Assembly (NCBI RefSeq): GCF_015222005.1
Contig: NZ_JADFFL010000009.1
Span: forward strand, 62,001-126,000
Direction of reading: 5' to 3'
DNA from: Mucilaginibacter myungsuensis
Lineage (GTDB): Bacteria; Bacteroidota; Bacteroidia; Sphingobacteriales; Sphingobacteriaceae
Length of the DNA: 64,000 nucleotides
The notes beneath the pieces were generated by a model, which was not told where the DNA came from, did not search any database, and worked only from the letters and a program-made list of their open reading frames with translations. This document shows, one piece after another, positions 42,340 through 49,737 of this stretch (the first letter of the stretch is position 1; each line of letters begins with the position of its first letter). Position numbers and translations under genes: made by a program.

Positions 42340-45300
42340 TTATTGTTTAGATGTTTTTTGAGCCTTGTGCAATGCAGCACGCTCTTTTGCATCCTGTACG
42401 TAAGCATCGTTAGCTACTGTAAAGTTCTCCTCTTCCAAGGTCTCGCACTCGTAACGCGGGCGGCGGCCGGCATTACCTGCAGCAGCGCCTTGTACGGCAG
42501 ATCCGCCACGTTTAGCCTCGATCATTTTTTGGATGATGCGGCCGCTTTCAGTCTTCATGGCTTTTTGTACTTCAGCGTCTTTAGACAGATCCCAATAAGC
42601 GATACCATCAACATAAGTTTTCTCGCAAACAGCGTAGATAGACAGGGGATTGGCAGACCATACCGCTATATCAGCATCTTTGCCGGCCTTTAAGCTACCT
42701 ACACGGCCATCAATGTGTAACATTTTGGCCGGGTTAAGGGTAACCAATTTCAATGCATCCTCTTCGCTCATTTTACCGTAAGTGATCGCTTTTGCAGCCT
42801 CTTGATTTAAGCGGCGCGCCATTTCCTCGTCATCAGAGTTAAAACCGGTGTTCAGGCCAACCTCGTGCATTACCTTACCATTGTAAGGGATAGCCTCGGC
42901 AACCTCATTTTTGTAAGCCCACCAATCGCTGAAGGTAGATGCAGAGATACCATGCGCCTTCATTTTATCAGCCACCTTGTAACCCTCTAAAATGTGGGTG
43001 AAGGTATTGATCTTAAAGCCCATCGAGTCGGCAACGTGCATCAGCATGTTTATCTCTGACTGTACGTAAGAGTGGCAAGTGATAAAGCGTTTACCATCTA
43101 ATATCTCCACCAAAGCGTCCAATTCCAGATCGCGGCGGGTAGTGCTGCCTTTAACGGCGCGGGCGGCTTTGTATTCTTTAGCACGGGTGAAAGCATCGAT
43201 CATGGTCTCCTCTACACCCATACGGGTTTGCGGGAAACGTGGGTTGGTGTTAAAGCCGCCATTGTTGCTGCCTTTAACGTTCTCGCCCAATGCGAATTTG
43301 ATAAAGCCATCGGCATTCTCAAATTTCAACTCTTCGGGCAATACGCCCCAACGGTGTTTCATTAATTGCGATTGACCACCGATAGCGTTAGCCGAACCGT
43401 GCAGGATCTGCGAGGTAGTGACACCACCGGCCAATTGGCGATAGATGTTCACATCCTCAGGATCGATCACGTCGCCAATACGAACCTCGGCAGTAACTGA
43501 CTGCGAACCCTCGTTGATACCGCCAGTACCGGCAATGTGCGAGTGCTCGTCAATAATACCGGCAGTGATGTGCTTGTTGGTCGCGTCGATAGTTTTAGCG
43601 CCTGCCGGAGCGGTCAGGTTTTTACCAACGGCTTTTATCTTGTTACCTTCGATCAGTACGTCGGCATTTTTCAATACGCCTTCTTTCTCGTTGGTCCAAA
43701 CAGTAGCATTTTTAAATAAAGTAGTTTCAGCCTTAGGGACTACTGCGTTGCCATAAGCTACGAAAGGATAGATCACCGGGCCAACCGTTGGGGCAACTTT
43801 AGGGGCATCGGCCGCAGGAGCACCGGCCGGAGCCGCGCCGCCTGTTGGAGCAGCACCACCGGCACCCGGAGCACCGCCCTGACCGCCACGGTTACCACCG
43901 CCTGCTAAGCCACCTTGACCACCGCGACCGCCGAAGCCACCGCCACCCGGGCCACCAGCCGGAGCCGGACCTGTGTAAACAGCTGTCCAGGTACCGGTAG
44001 TACCATCAGGCATGATCGAACTACCTTTAAAAGTTAATGGCGATGTAGAAGAGATATAACCTGAAAGGCGGATAGTGCCTTTAGGATTTTTTTGCAGATC
44101 AAAGTTCAAGCTAACGATATCGCCGCCACGGATAAAAGTGCTGGTCGCGTGAACGCTGTCAGCACCTGTACGGTCGATAGTTGCAGTATACGAACCAGGG
44201 TTGCCGGTAACGGTAAGCGTGGTGTTAGCAAAACCATTCCCGGTTAAAGTGAATTTACCTTTAATGTCGGACACGTCCATACGTGCTACCACAAATTGGC
44301 GGCCTTGTACCCAGTTCTCGTAGATCACCGCGTCGGCTTTAAATAATCCTGCAGATGATATCACAAAGTTGGCCAGTTTGCCTTTAGCCAAGGTACCCAC
44401 CTTATCGCTGATGCCTAACATTTCAGCAGGGATAGTGGTCAGGGCATTTAAAGCGGTCTTTTCGGTCAGACCAAATTCCATCGCTTTGCGGATGTTCGCA
44501 TAAAAATCGCGAGAGCTTGATACGCCAAAAGAGGTCAAGGCAAATTTCACCCCCGCTTTTTCTAAAGCGGCAGGGTTGGTAGGCGCCAATTCCCAATCTT
44601 TCAATTGCTCAAAGCTGATGCTGCGTGCATCAAGCGGATCCTCGATATCGAACGGAGCCGGGAAACTTACCGGGATAATGAAAGTAGCGCCCAGCGCTTT
44701 GATCGCATCTATCTTTTGGTACTCCTTACCCTCGGTTTTGTAGATGTAAGTTTTACCGAATTCTTTACCCAGTTTGGCTGCGCGCAATACGCTGGCCGGG
44801 TCGCTCACCTCAAATATTTGCGGCAGGGCTTGGGTCTTGTTAAACTCGTCTAAAGAGATATTGTACTCGCCGCCTTTTTGGGTCTTATACCAGGCAGCAT
44901 CGTAATAGCTTTGGCGTAATAGGGCCACGCTACCCATTAACGATGATGGATAGTTGGTAGCAGCGGTACCCTTGCTAAAAGAGTAGTGAGCAGCAACCGC
45001 GTCATTCAGCATTACAAAGTTATCGCGGTCCTCTCCTAAAGTAACGGCAGCAGATGTACCACGGGCAATACCATCACGGATGATAGATTGCACCGCGCCA
45101 AAACCGTAACGTTTCAGATCCTGCGCTTTAGCAGCATCAGCATGGAAAACGGCTTTAACATTCATCTCGGGCTTAATAGCCTCGTTCCATCCGTAAGCGC
45201 CCGGCTTGCTTGATGTCATTACAGATGTACGCACACCCGGGATGCCTGCACCGGCACCACCGGCGCCAAAAGCAGCACGGGCAGCATCGGGCGTACCGTA

Positions 45301-45588
45301 AGCGGTGAACGCGTCTACTAAAGCAGGGTAAATGAACTTGCCTTTCAGGTCTACCGTAATATAGCCTTTAGGGATTGCAACACCGGCGCCAACGGCCTCG
45401 ATGGTGCGGTCTTTCACCAACAGGGTACCGTTGGTAATGGTTTGATCGGCACTAACAACTATAGTAGCGTTAGTAAAAGCGTATTGCCCGGGGCGAACAT
45501 CCCACGGCCCGTTAACAGGATAGGTATCCTGCGCGTGGGTGAGGTGTGTAAGCAATAAAGCAAAACAAAAAAGTAATAGTTTCTTCAT
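42340..45588 (-). CDS. large secreted protein with two amidohydrolase-like domains
   Basis: The 1082-residue protein has a signal peptide (MKKLLLFCFALLLTHLTHA). Domain 1 (about 25-430) resembles amidohydrolases but lacks HxH at YPALVDAFTAYG. A beta-sandwich segment (about 445-545), a Gly/Ala/Pro-rich linker (about 550-600) and domain 2 (about 620-1050) follow. Domain 2 has the metal-binding HSH in GIIDEHSHIAG, CHSYVQSEI and THILEGYK. It is probably a periplasmic or surface imidazolonepropionase-like enzyme with one active half. It is cotranscribed with the smaller protein downstream. Confidence 0.88.
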   Translation of the reverse strand: MKKLLLFCFALLLTHLTHAQDTYPVNGPWDVRPGQYAFTNATIVVSADQTITNGTLLVKDRTIEAVGAGVAIPKGYITVDLKGKFIYPALVDAFTAYGTPDAARAAFGAGGAGAGIPGVRTSVMTSSKPGAYGWNEAIKPEMNVKAVFHADAAKAQDLKRYGFGAVQSIIRDGIARGTSAAVTLGEDRDNFVMLNDAVAAHYSFSKGTAATNYPSSLMGSVALLRQSYYDAAWYKTQKGGEYNISLDEFNKTQALPQIFEVSDPASVLRAAKLGKEFGKTYIYKTEGKEYQKIDAIKALGATFIIPVSFPAPFDIEDPLDARSISFEQLKDWELAPTNPAALEKAGVKFALTSFGVSSSRDFYANIRKAMEFGLTEKTALNALTTIPAEMLGISDKVGTLAKGKLANFVISSAGLFKADAVIYENWVQGRQFVVARMDVSDIKGKFTLTGNGFANTTLTVTGNPGSYTATIDRTGADSVHATSTFIRGGDIVSLNFDLQKNPKGTIRLSGYISSTSPLTFKGSSIMPDGTTGTWTAVYTGPAPAGGPGGGGFGGRGGQGGLAGGGNRGGQGGAPGAGGAAPTGGAAPAGAPAADAPKVAPTVGPVIYPFVAYGNAVVPKAETTLFKNATVWTNEKEGVLKNADVLIEGNKIKAVGKNLTAPAGAKTIDATNKHITAGIIDEHSHIAGTGGINEGSQSVTAEVRIGDVIDPEDVNIYRQLAGGVTTSQILHGSANAIGGQSQLMKHRWGVLPEELKFENADGFIKFALGENVKGSNNGGFNTNPRFPQTRMGVEETMIDAFTRAKEYKAARAVKGSTTRRDLELDALVEILDGKRFITCHSYVQSEINMLMHVADSMGFKINTFTHILEGYKVADKMKAHGISASTFSDWWAYKNEVAEAIPYNGKVMHEVGLNTGFNSDDEEMARRLNQEAAKAITYGKMSEEDALKLVTLNPAKMLHIDGRVGSLKAGKDADIAVWSANPLSIYAVCEKTYVDGIAYWDLSKDAEVQKAMKTESGRIIQKMIEAKRGGSAVQGAAAGNAGRRPRYECETLEEENFTVANDAYVQDAKERAALHKAQKTSKQ

Positions 45589-45685
45589 TTGTTAAGGGTT
45601 TGAGAGCAACTAAAATATCAATAAATTAACATAGAACCGAAAGCCCCTGCCCCAAATCATACATTTGTTACAACGCCCATTAATA

Positions 45686-45719
45686 TTGCCCAACAAAAGC
45701 CGTTCAATTACTATCTTTG
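45686..45719 (+). promoter_or_regulatory. promoter of the cytochrome-b-like gene
   Basis: TATCTTTG at 45712-45719 matches the -7 consensus, with TTG at 45686-45688, 23 nt upstream. The start codon lies 19 bp downstream of the -7 element. Confidence 0.55.
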
Positions 45720-45738
45720 AGGCACAAAACAAACAACT

Positions 45739-46179
45739 ATGTACAACATCATTAAAGAATTGCACTCGGGTTTCAGGTACATCGCCGTGGTGCTTATCCT
45801 GGTAGCCATCCTGTTCGCCTTTATTGGCTGGCTGGGCAAAAAAGAATACAAGAACGGTAACCGTTTGATCAACCTGTTCGCCATGATATCGCTGCACACG
45901 CAATTACTGATCGGCATTGTGCTTTACTTTGTTAGTCCGTATGTACAATTCACTAAAGGTGTAATGAAGGATGCAGTTGGCCGCTACTACACGGTAGAGC
46001 ATTGGGTGATGATGCTGATCGCGATCGTGCTGGTGACCATTGGCCATAGCAAGTCTAAAAAAGCTGTTACCGCCGAGGCTAAATACAAAGCCATCGCTAT
46101 ATTTTATACCATTGCCATTTTGGTGGTGTTTGTTGCGCTTGCGCACGGTGGCATCCCATTTTTTGGCAGTAACCGCTAA
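45739..46179 (+). CDS. four-TM cytochrome-b-like membrane protein
   Basis: The 146-residue protein has four hydrophobic helices, approximately at 12-32, 45-67, 85-104 and 118-138. Histidines in ELHSGFRY (9), SLHTQLLIGI (about 53), VEHWVMM (about 88) and HGGIPFFG (about 136) lie near the membrane and could bind haem, as in small Bacteroidota proteins annotated cytochrome b. I call it cytochrome-b-like only. It is upstream of the trp leader but has its own promoter and the two are separate units. Confidence 0.7.
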   Translation: MYNIIKELHSGFRYIAVVLILVAILFAFIGWLGKKEYKNGNRLINLFAMISLHTQLLIGIVLYFVSPYVQFTKGVMKDAVGRYYTVEHWVMMLIAIVLVTIGHSKSKKAVTAEAKYKAIAIFYTIAILVVFVALAHGGIPFFGSNR

Positions 46180-46262
46180 ACTATACAGGAATGGTAGACT
46201 TTTGGGCGCAACATAGTGTAAAAAAGACACTTGGTGTACCCAAATTTATTTTTGAGAAAAAG

Positions 46263-46292
46263 TTTGCAGTTTAATTTTAATTTATATTTTTG
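46263..46292 (+). promoter_or_regulatory. trp operon promoter
   Basis: TTTG at 46263-46266 and TATTTTTG at 46285-46292 are separated by 18 nt, matching the Bacteroidota -33/-7 pair (TTTG-N19-TAnnTTTG) closely. The start site would fall near 46296-46299, only a few bases before the leader ATG at 46300. Confidence 0.7.
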
Positions 46293-46299
46293 CTTCCCA

Positions 46300-46359
46300 A
46301 TGATGAAGATAGCACATACTTTTAGCTGGTGGCACCAAACTATTTTGGCAGCCGGTTAA
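46300..46359 (+). CDS. trpL: trp leader peptide with tandem Trp codons
   Basis: An ORF of 19 codons, MMKIAHTFSWWHQTILAAG, ends at TAA 46357-46359. Codons 10 and 11 (46327-46332) are both TGG, in a very short peptide in front of trpE. Two adjacent Trp codons are rare by chance and fit charged-tRNA-Trp sensing. No Shine-Dalgarno is seen, and the promoter predicts a 5-prime end almost at the ATG. The ORF is followed by an attenuator hairpin. It was found by reading sequence; it is too short for gene callers. Expression is inferred. Confidence 0.8.
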   Translation: MMKIAHTFSWWHQTILAAG

Positions 46360-46401
46360 GTTTGTGGTCTGAAACACTAAGTGATTATAAACCTATTATG
46401 T

Positions 46402-46435
46402 AAAACCCGGCGCACCATCGCCGGGTTTTTTCTTT
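46402..46435 (+). terminator. trp attenuator terminator hairpin
   Basis: AAAACCCGGCG (46402-46412) pairs perfectly with CGCCGGGTTTT (46419-46429) around a 6-nt loop, and a T tract continues to 46431. The segment GCCGGTT at 46351-46357, which overlaps the leader stop codon, can instead pair with AACCCGGC (46404-46411, one bulged C) as an antiterminator. A ribosome stalled at the Trp codons leaves it free; one at the stop codon masks it. Confidence 0.82.
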
Positions 46436-46455
46436 TTAGGCCTTTTTGAATATCC

Positions 46456-47865
46456 ATGAAAAAAATAAAGATCAACACTAAATACACTAAGCTATTAGCC
46501 GATACCACTACACCGGTGAGCATATATCTGCGCCTGAGGGACGTTTTCCCTAACTCACTTTTGCTGGAAAGTTCGGACTATCACAGCCGCGAAAATAGCA
46601 TGAGCTATGTGTGCTGCGAACCCATTGGCGGACTAAGTTTGACCGACGGCGAATTAGCCATTAGCTACCCCGGCCACCAAAAAGAGACCTACAAAAAAGG
46701 CGAGTTCGATCTGCTGGAACAACTGGATAATTTCCTTGCCACTTTCGAGACCGAGCAGATCGGGTTAAAGATCATCTCTAACGGATTGTTCGGTTACTTT
46801 ACCCACGAGGCGGTAGAACATTTCGAGACCATTAAGCTGAAAGTGTCCGACAAGACCGAGCGCAAGATCCCCGAGATGCAGTACCATATCTATAGGTACA
46901 TTATCGCCATTGATCACTTTAAGAATGAACTTTACATTTTCGATAACCAAGTCGACGGCACAGATAAAGAGGACGGCTTAGAAAAGATAGCCTACCTGAT
47001 CAAGAACAAAAACTTCCCTGAATATCATTTCCAAACCCAGGGCGACGAGCAAAGCAACCTGACCAACGAAGGTTTTATGGCGATCGTAGAGAAGATGAAG
47101 CAGCACATCTATCGCGGTGATGTTTTCCAGATCGTACCATCGAGGGCGTTCTCACAGCAATTCTCGGGCGATGAGTTTAATGTTTACCGGGCTTTACGTT
47201 CGATCAACCCATCGCCATACCTATTCTATTTTGATTATGGCGATTTCAGGATATTCGGTTCATCGCCCGAGGCACAGATCACCGTGAAGAACCGCGTAGC
47301 AAGCATCTTCCCTATCGCCGGTACCTTTAAACGCAGCGGCGACGACGAGAAAGATGCCGAAATAGCCCGCGCCCTGGAAGCCGACCCCAAGGAATCGGCC
47401 GAACACGTGATGCTGGTAGACCTTGCCCGCAACGACCTGAGCCGCCATTGCACTCAAGTAGAAGTGAAGGCTTTTAAAGAGGTACAATACTATTCGCACC
47501 TCATTCACCTGGTATCGCACGTGAGCGGAGTTTTGAAACCGGGTGTATCATCATTTAAAGTTGTAGCCGATACCTATCCCGCAGGTACGCTAAGCGGAGC
47601 CCCGAAATTCCGCGCGATGGAGATCATCGACGAGAACGAGAACATTAAACGCAGCTTCTACAGCGGCGCTATCGGCTACCTTGGCTTTAACGGCGATTTT
47701 AACCACGCTATTATGATACGCTCTTTCCTGAGCAAGAATAATACTTTGCATTACCAGGCCGGGGCCGGCATCGTAGCTGATTCTATTGCCGAGAGTGAGT
47801 TGAAGGAAGTAGATAATAAGATAGCGGCGCTGAGGAAAGCGCTGGAAATGGCGCAGGATATATAG
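46456..47865 (+). CDS. trpE: anthranilate synthase component I
   Basis: The 469-residue protein has the chorismate-binding fold of TrpE. The C-terminal part has conserved HLVSHVSGVLKPG, DLARNDLSRHC, YPAGTLSGAPKFRAMEIIDE and AGAGIVADSIAESELKEVDNK; the LLESSDYHSREN segment near residue 35 resembles the tryptophan-feedback LLES element. It converts chorismate and ammonia (from TrpG) to anthranilate, the first step of tryptophan synthesis. It is preceded by a leader/attenuator and followed by trpG after a repeat. Confidence 0.94.
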   Translation: MKKIKINTKYTKLLADTTTPVSIYLRLRDVFPNSLLLESSDYHSRENSMSYVCCEPIGGLSLTDGELAISYPGHQKETYKKGEFDLLEQLDNFLATFETEQIGLKIISNGLFGYFTHEAVEHFETIKLKVSDKTERKIPEMQYHIYRYIIAIDHFKNELYIFDNQVDGTDKEDGLEKIAYLIKNKNFPEYHFQTQGDEQSNLTNEGFMAIVEKMKQHIYRGDVFQIVPSRAFSQQFSGDEFNVYRALRSINPSPYLFYFDYGDFRIFGSSPEAQITVKNRVASIFPIAGTFKRSGDDEKDAEIARALEADPKESAEHVMLVDLARNDLSRHCTQVEVKAFKEVQYYSHLIHLVSHVSGVLKPGVSSFKVVADTYPAGTLSGAPKFRAMEIIDENENIKRSFYSGAIGYLGFNGDFNHAIMIRSFLSKNNTLHYQAGAGIVADSIAESELKEVDNKIAALRKALEMAQDI

Positions 47866-47928
47866 TGATCAGTGAACGGTTGATCAGCGAACAGGCCTGA
47901 CCGACCGGAAAGCAACACGAACGGAAAT

Positions 47929-48052
47929 CTCCCCTCTTGAGAGGGGACGCACTGAATAAATAAATAGCAGAAACTTTAATAGGGGTGTGTCCTTTCGCCG
48001 ACTTTGCAAACGGAACACACCCCTGACCCCTCTCGAGAGGGGAAGCGCGACT
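47929..48052. repeat. nested palindromic repeat, family B copy 2
   Basis: The outer CCCCTCTTGAGAGGGG (47931-47946) and CCCCTCTCGAGAGGGG (near 48026-48041), the inner AGGGGTGTGTCC with GGAACACACCCCT, and the AAGCGCGACTT end match 11204-11330. It fills the trpE-trpG gap. Stem bases covary between copies. Confidence 0.75.
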
Positions 48053-48072
48053 TGATATAAGAGAGCAACACA

Positions 48073-48648
48073 ATGAACAACAAAATACTGATCATAGACA
48101 ATTACGATTCCTTCACCTACAACCTGGTGCATTTGGTCAACGAGCTTGGACTGGAATGCGATGTGTGGAGGAACGACCAATTTAAAATAGAAGATGTGGA
48201 CGCCTACGACCGCATTATTCTTTCACCCGGACCAGGGATACCATCTGAGGCAGGTTTGCTTTTAGAGGTGATCAAAACATACGCACCAACCAAAAGTATG
48301 TTCGGTGTATGTTTAGGTCAGCAAGCTATTGCCGAGGTTTTTGGTGGAAGTCTTTACAACCTGAGCCGCCCCATGCACGGTATCGCTACGCCCATCAAAG
48401 TGACCGATAACGAAGAACGCTTATTCAAAGGACTGCCGGATACGATAAAAGTAGGCCGCTACCACTCGTGGGTAGTATCGCACGAGGGTTTGCCGGATAG
48501 CCTGACCGTTACCGCCATCGACGAAAAGGATAATTCTATTATGGCCCTGCGTCATAAAGATTACGACGTACGTGGCGTACAATTCCACCCGGAGTCGGTA
48601 TTGACGGAGTTGGGTAAGGAGATGATGGCGAATTGGCTTAAGGCTTAA
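48073..48648 (+). CDS. trpG: anthranilate synthase component II (glutamine amidotransferase)
   Basis: The 191-residue class I glutamine amidotransferase shows the catalytic cysteine in FGVCLGQQAIAEVFGG (C78-region), SPGPGIPSEAG and the histidine/glutamate in VQFHPESVLTELG. It supplies ammonia to TrpE and may also serve 4-amino-4-deoxychorismate synthesis. It follows trpE after 207 bp and is separated from trpC by a family A repeat of about 77 bp. Confidence 0.93.
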   Translation: MNNKILIIDNYDSFTYNLVHLVNELGLECDVWRNDQFKIEDVDAYDRIILSPGPGIPSEAGLLLEVIKTYAPTKSMFGVCLGQQAIAEVFGGSLYNLSRPMHGIATPIKVTDNEERLFKGLPDTIKVGRYHSWVVSHEGLPDSLTVTAIDEKDNSIMALRHKDYDVRGVQFHPESVLTELGKEMMANWLKA

Positions 48649-48659
48649 TATATTAATCG

Positions 48660-48736
48660 GGGTGTCACCCTGAGCTTGTCGAAGGGTGGAGCGCAGAGGC
48701 CTGCCCACCATGGTTCGACAGGCTCACCATGACACC
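48660..48736. repeat. REP-like palindromic repeat, family A copy 3
   Basis: GGGTGTCACCCTGAGCTTGTC and its inverse GTTCGACAGGCTCACCATGACACC enclose a core nearly identical to the 34133-34210 copy. It lies inside the trp operon between trpG and trpC, where hairpins may affect mRNA processing. Confidence 0.8.
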
Positions 48737-48756
48737 AATCTAAATTGCAAGAATAA

Positions 48757-49542
48757 ATGAGTACTATCCTCGATAAAATAGTCTTACAAAAAAAGGAAGT
48801 TGTTGCCCTGTCAAAGCAGCAAGTAAGCATAGCACAACTGGAAGCATCCGAATACTTTCAGCGTGCGCCATATTCCTTACGTCACTTTTTGACGGACCCG
48901 CAAAAGACAGGCATTATTGCTGAGTTCAAGCGCAGGTCACCGTCTAAGGGTATCATTAATGATAAAGTGGAGGTGACCGACGTTACTGCTGCTTACGCGG
49001 CTGCGGGTGCATCGGCCATATCGGTGTTAACTGATACTGAATTCTTCATGGGTAAACCTGCCGACCTGATCGCGGCCCGCGGGGTGAACACCGTCCCGCT
49101 GCTGCGCAAAGATTTTATGATAGACGAATATCAGATCCTGGAAGCGAAGGCCATGGGTGCCGATATCATCCTGCTGATCGCGGCCATCTTAACGCCCGAT
49201 GAGATACAGGCCTTAGGTTCTTTAGCCAAAAGTTTAGGCATGAGCGTGCTTTTAGAAGTGCATAGCCTGGAAGAATTACAACGCAGCATTAACCCTAACG
49301 TTGATGCCATTGGCGTAAACAATCGCAACCTGGCCGATTTTACGGTTTCTGTAGAGACCTCATTCCGTTTGGCTGAACATATCCCGTCGCAATTCTTAAA
49401 AGTGTCTGAGAGCGCGATCAGTGATGTGGAGACCATCAAACAACTAAAGCAAGCCGGCTTTAACGGTTTCCTTATCGGCGAGAATTTTATGCGTCAGGAA
49501 GATCCGGGAGCAGCTATGCGGGAGTTTGTGAAGGGGTTATAG
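48757..49542 (+). CDS. trpC: indole-3-glycerol phosphate synthase
   Basis: The 261-residue TIM barrel has the family signatures IIAEFKRRSPSKGIIN near residue 50, FFMGKPADLIAAR, LLRKDFMIDEYQILEAKAMGADIILLIAA, GVNNRNLADFTV and SESAISDVETIKQL. It closes the indole ring in tryptophan synthesis. Its usual operon neighbours trpD upstream and trpF/trpB/trpA downstream are absent here; a hairpin and serine hydrolase gene follow instead. Confidence 0.95.
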   Translation: MSTILDKIVLQKKEVVALSKQQVSIAQLEASEYFQRAPYSLRHFLTDPQKTGIIAEFKRRSPSKGIINDKVEVTDVTAAYAAAGASAISVLTDTEFFMGKPADLIAARGVNTVPLLRKDFMIDEYQILEAKAMGADIILLIAAILTPDEIQALGSLAKSLGMSVLLEVHSLEELQRSINPNVDAIGVNNRNLADFTVSVETSFRLAEHIPSQFLKVSESAISDVETIKQLKQAGFNGFLIGENFMRQEDPGAAMREFVKGL

Positions 49543-49585
49543 GGAAGAAAGTCCGGAAGATATTCTATTCGCAAGATCATGGCAA

Positions 49586-49619
49586 GCGTTGACATTTTGG
49601 GTTTCCTAAATGTCAACGC
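49586..49619. repeat. perfect 12-bp inverted repeat
   Basis: GCGTTGACATTT (49586-49597) is inverted as AAATGTCAACGC (49608-49619) with a 10-nt loop. No T tract follows, so it is not a typical terminator. It separates trpC from the convergent serine hydrolase gene. Confidence 0.6.
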
Positions 49620-49737
49620 CTGTATTATTTGCTACTTACCCAAAACCGCCTTTATCACCTCCTCCGGCGATCTGTTAACGTCTACCGTGATATCCGGTCG
49701 TAGCAAACGCATTGTATCTCTACAGAGGGAGGCCTCC

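Noticed and set aside
47783..48180. Minus-strand ORFs over the trpE-trpG gap
   Set aside because: They are open frames through the family B repeat, and the same pattern occurs at the other copy (11111-11335).
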